A DNA stretch of 64,000 nt from Mactromeris polynyma (Eukaryota > Mollusca > Bivalvia > Venerida > Mactridae), in the NCBI GenBank assembly GCA_032209605.1, contig JASFXZ010000002.1, positions 52,516,431-52,580,430 on the forward strand, written 5' to 3'. Positions 60,810 to 64,000 of this stretch are shown here, in pieces. How positions within the stretch are numbered: the first letter of the stretch is position 1; each line of letters begins with the position of its first letter. A program made the position numbers and the translations under genes. Under the pieces are notes generated by a model that worked only from the letters and a program-made list of their open reading frames with translations, searched no databases and was not told the DNA's origin.

Positions 60810-61439
60810 CTACAGCTAATGTGTATCCCTACTTGGGATATTATAGCTTTAGGGATTGGAGGATTGACTTTTGGTTCTGGACTGTTCATTTTCTTTGACC
60901 TCTGATTTATAAACATGTAGTAAGTAGATCTACAATGTAAGGGAAGCAAAATGAGAGATTAATATTTCCACATTGTAACATGATTGTACAATAAGAATGA
61001 TATAAGGGCATGGAATAACTTATGAAAGTTGTCTGCCAATATCAAAACGACATTGTTTACATCGGAAGCAACTGTGTATTACAGCACAAGCTTCAAGGTA
61101 ACCCTTCCAAAATGATGCAAAAATGCCCAAAATGCATTTTCTTCCGGGGACTTAGCCCCTGGTCCCCCACCAGGGGCCGCACAGACTTGAAAAGTACTTG
61201 AATTTTAGGCTGCTGGATGGAAAGTCTGAAATTTGCAAAAAAATCTTTAAAACTACTTGAATTTTTATTTTGCCTTGAAAACTGCTTGAAAAGTGCTTGA
61301 AAATTTCCTTGTTCTGCTCCAAATGAAGTGTCTCGAGTAAAAAAGGTCTGTCTTTACAGTTGCCGCTTCGCTAGTAAATCTGTTGGCGTGCTTGTGACGG
61401 TATGGGTATGGTACGGGTTTTAGACTCCATGGGTACAAT

Positions 61440-61703
61440 TTGCATGACCACCAGTTCAGTCTTTTTTCGTTTGTGAAGATCGCTGGAAATGTCTCGATTT
61501 TCAACAAAAAGTGGCTTTTTGTGCATCCTTGGCTGGTTGACCACGAAAATAAACACAAAGCAATGTGTAAACATTGCATAAAAGTTGTAGACAACAGTTC
61601 AATGGGCGAGTCTGCCCAGAAATCCCACGCAAAGTCAGAAAAACACAAGATAAACCTGCCTACCATACTAAGTTATACCCTAGACATGTTAACCATTCTG
61701 TAA
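61440..61703 (+). pseudogene. BED/C2H2-type zinc-finger fragment of a transposase
   Basis: The open frame contains KKWLFVHPWLVDHENKHKAM and then CKHC...MGESAQKSHAKSEKHK, a C-x2-C-x16-H-x5-H finger (Cys near 61566 and 61575). The HPWL...C..C....MGE.A..SH....KH pattern is typical of N-terminal fingers in hAT-like and related transposases. The frame ends soon after the finger and no catalytic domain follows, so it is treated as a fragment. It is on the opposite strand to the relic at 59293-60809. Confidence 0.5.
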
Positions 61704-62175
61704 TAGGAGGGCGAAAGAGAAAAGAGTTGTGCTTAATTATCTCTCTGAGGAATTAGACAATAAATTGAAAACCTTTAAGGACAACTAAATGTTTGACAGG
61801 TTACTATGTCACAAATATGTTATTTTCATAATTTGTTATCAGTCGCACGATTAACCGGAACACTACCGAAATACCCGTACATTTGACCGGAATTGTAACT
61901 ACCGAAATACCGGAATACCTGTACATTTTACATCAATACTTAAGAGCATAATTAGTCCGTTAATTAGTCCACTGTTGAAGTGTTGAAAAACTTGTATCAT
62001 CATTTGATATTGTCAAAATAATTTGTGATATTGTATAGTTGATGAATCCATTAAATGTCTGCTTACACTAAATCTCATCAGTCATTTCACACGCGCGTAA
62101 ATCACAGTTGCATTTGCAATTAAGTAAACAATAAATATGTGATAAATACCACCAGGTCAATACTCGGCGACACGC
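61704..62175. other. Intergenic, small degenerate repeats
   Basis: Near 61855-61930 the motif ACCGAAATACC(CG)GTACATT is repeated two to three times. Otherwise AT-rich with no features. Confidence 0.4.
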
Positions 62176-62752
62176 TTCTAAAATGACATGTACAAATCAC
62201 TTCTAAAATGACATGTACAAATCACTTCTAAAATGACATGTACAAATCGCTTCTAAATTGACATGTACAAATCGCTTCTAAATTGACATGTACAAATCGC
62301 TTCTAAAATGACATGTTCAAATCGCTTCTAAAATGACAAGTTCAAATCGCTTCTAAAATGACATGTACAAATCGCTTCTAAAATGACATGTTCAAATCGC
62401 TTCTAAAATGACATGTTCAAATCGCTTCTAAAATGACATGTACAAATCGCTTCTAAAATGACATGTACAAATCGCTTCTAAAATGACATGTACAAATCGC
62501 TTCTAAAATGACATGTTCAAATCGCTTCTAAAATGACATGTACAAATCGCTTCTAAAATGACATGTTCAAATCGCTTCTAAAATGACATGTTCAAATCGC
62601 TTCTAAAATGACATGTACAAATCGCTTCTAAAATGACATGTTCAAATCGCTTCTAAAATGACATGTTCAAATCGCTTCTAAAATGACATGTTCAAATCGC
62701 TTCTAAAATGACATGTACAAATCGCTTCTAAAATGACATGTTCAAATCGTTG
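62176..62752. repeat. Minisatellite, 25-bp unit, ~23 copies
   Basis: TTCTAAAATGACATGTACAA plus ATCGC repeats every 25 bp. A T/A alternation (ATGTACAA/ATGTTCAA) marks unit subtypes, and the first copies have CACTT for CGCTT. Confidence 0.95.
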
Positions 62753-63079
62753 CATATACATGTATGTGTCATCATAATTTCTACAATAATCAAGTTCATG
62801 TAACGTCGTTGCTAAGCGACCTCGACGTTTGTGATCAGCAGATTTTTATATTTCGATGTCTCGGGAAGAAATATGCGAGATAGCCCGCTTTTATTTGAAA
62901 AGATTGTAATGTCAATAAACTCGCTGAGAGAATGAAAATAGCAAAAAAAAATTGAATGGATTCATAAACTATACAATATCACAAATGATTTTGACAATAT
63001 CAAATGATGATACAACACTTCAACAGTGGATTAACAAACGGGTAAATTATGGCCTGCACGTATTGATGTTTAATGTAAA

Positions 63080-63440
63080 ATGGAGACCCCATCCAAACAC
63101 TTGTGTGAAGGATGGGGGTCATTATTGGAGATAGGCCGGAGGCCAAGATATATATAATAGCATGTTATCCTATCAACCATAACAGTGGTCGCTACTCTTT
63201 ACAGGTCAAAAACCCTGTATAATCATGTGACATAGTCATATAAATAGCCACGCTGCCCATGCAAAATCATAGTTTTAAAGGTTCATGTTGGCTATCAGCA
63301 ATTCAGGGAAGGGTGTATATATTTCTATCTACAAAAGTTGTATTCAGTAAATGTGGGAGGGTTGATATATATCTTGGCCTCCGGCCTATCTCCAATAATG
63401 ACCCCCATCCTTCACACAAGTGTTTGGATGGGGTCTCCAT
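63080..63440. mobile_element. Foldback element with a perfect 76-bp inverted repeat
   Basis: The left arm 63080-63155 (ATGGAGACCCCATCCAAACA ... GGCCGGAGGCCAAGATATAT) is exactly inverted at 63365-63440, separated by 209 bp. Downstream, GGCCTCGGCCTTCAATATAT (63452 on) followed by ATAATAGCAT echoes the sequence after the left arm. The identity of the arms implies a young insertion or recent gene conversion. Confidence 0.85.
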
Positions 63441-63656
63441 TATTTTCAATAGGCCTCGGCCTTCAATATATATAATAGCATCTTTAAAGAGACAACATGA
63501 ACAGAACAGTTTTCCGTCATAGTTTAATACATTATAATCATAACATATACTATCTATGATGAAATCATAATATATGCCTTGTACTGTCATTGTCAATAAC
63601 TCATATGTCATTTATGCGAAAGCTCGTAATCTATTGTATTGAAACACATGATATAA

Positions 63657-64000
63657 TTACAAAACGTTTGCACAGTTTAAGACAGAAGTTTCAAAATTTG
63701 AACTACCCTGTTCAACTTCCCTATGGTAATATTTACGAAAATTCTTTGCCGACGACCAGTCAGCAGTTTTTAATACGTCAGACAACTTACACCCTGCTCT
63801 TAGCGCGGCAGATGAAGATGCTGCTCTAAACGAATGAGCTTTGTAAACCTTTACATCAATCCCTGTCTGACTAAGTACATCTTTCAGCCACCTAGCAATA
63901 GAACTAGTAGTAACAGCCTTAAAAGTTACAAATGAAATTAGAAGCTGATTATCCTTTCTTAAGGATTTTGTGCGCTTCAAATAATAAGTCAATGTCCTAA
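63657..64000 (-). CDS. Tyrosine recombinase C-terminal catalytic part (mobile element, partial)
   Basis: The frame is open from the right edge of the window to a stop at 63657, so the N-terminal part lies outside. It reads RTLTYYLKRTKSLRKDNQLL, then VYKAHSFRAASSSAALRAGC with the H-x-x-R pair (HSFR), then VLKTADWSSAKNFRKYYHRE with the Trp and the candidate nucleophile Tyr. This order (R..HxxR..W/H..Y) is the catalytic core of phage-integrase-type recombinases. The wording KAHSFR..SS.AA..G...ADWSS..F...Y is that of eukaryotic elements (DIRS, Ngaro or Crypton types). Which one cannot be told without the upstream part. No stop or frameshift is visible in the part seen. Confidence 0.75.
   Translation of the reverse strand, partial: RTLTYYLKRTKSLRKDNQLLISFVTFKAVTTSSIARWLKDVLSQTGIDVKVYKAHSFRAASSSAALRAGCKLSDVLKTADWSSAKNFRKYYHREVEQGSSNFETSVLNCANVL

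Overview
This is animal nuclear DNA: AT-rich, with intron-rich genes using canonical GT-AG junctions, and saturated with minisatellites and short transposons. A bivalve mollusc is the most likely source. The hints are a tRNA-headed SINE with a (CAAA)n tail of the kind common in molluscs, several dispersed repeats of a style typical of bivalve genomes, and protein sequences of invertebrate character. I could not run a search, so the species is not named. Nothing prokaryotic (operon, CRISPR, phage) is present.

Layout. 1-6.8 kb: possible last exon of an upstream gene (952-1069), then three large minisatellites. 6.8-12.0 kb, minus strand: a five-exon gene for a 401-residue protein that I reconstructed but cannot name; its C-terminal half looks like a degenerate phospholipase-D-like fold. 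13.85-28.07 kb, plus strand: complete 15-exon MCM5 (733 aa), head-to-head with the previous gene and preceded by strong E2F-type sites. 28-34 kb: MCM5 3' flank, a MITE, a 1.3-kb minisatellite, an unexplained open stretch and a tRNA-like sequence. 34.3-42.1 kb, plus: six-exon small EF-hand protein. 42-45.5 kb: intergenic repeats. 45.57-54.80 kb, minus: complete nine-exon AHSA1 (343 aa), the activator of Hsp90 ATPase. 56.34-56.93 kb, plus: first two exons of an unrecognised gene. 59-64 kb: broken transposon-derived coding sequence, a zinc-finger fragment, a minisatellite, a perfect 76-bp inverted repeat, and the C-terminal end of a tyrosine recombinase running off the window.

The genes do not form one pathway. 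MCM5 is a subunit of the MCM2-7 replicative helicase, AHSA1 is an Hsp90 co-chaperone and the EF-hand protein binds calcium. The most unusual structure is the 0.87-kb array beginning at the 3' end of MCM5 exon 12. Each unit copies the last 17 exon bases plus the 5' splice site, so the true donor is followed by about 21 near-identical decoys. Other notable points are a pogo-like element nested in an older repeat whose empty version survives elsewhere in the window, a minisatellite grown from a MITE terminus, and about 10 kb of minisatellite overall.
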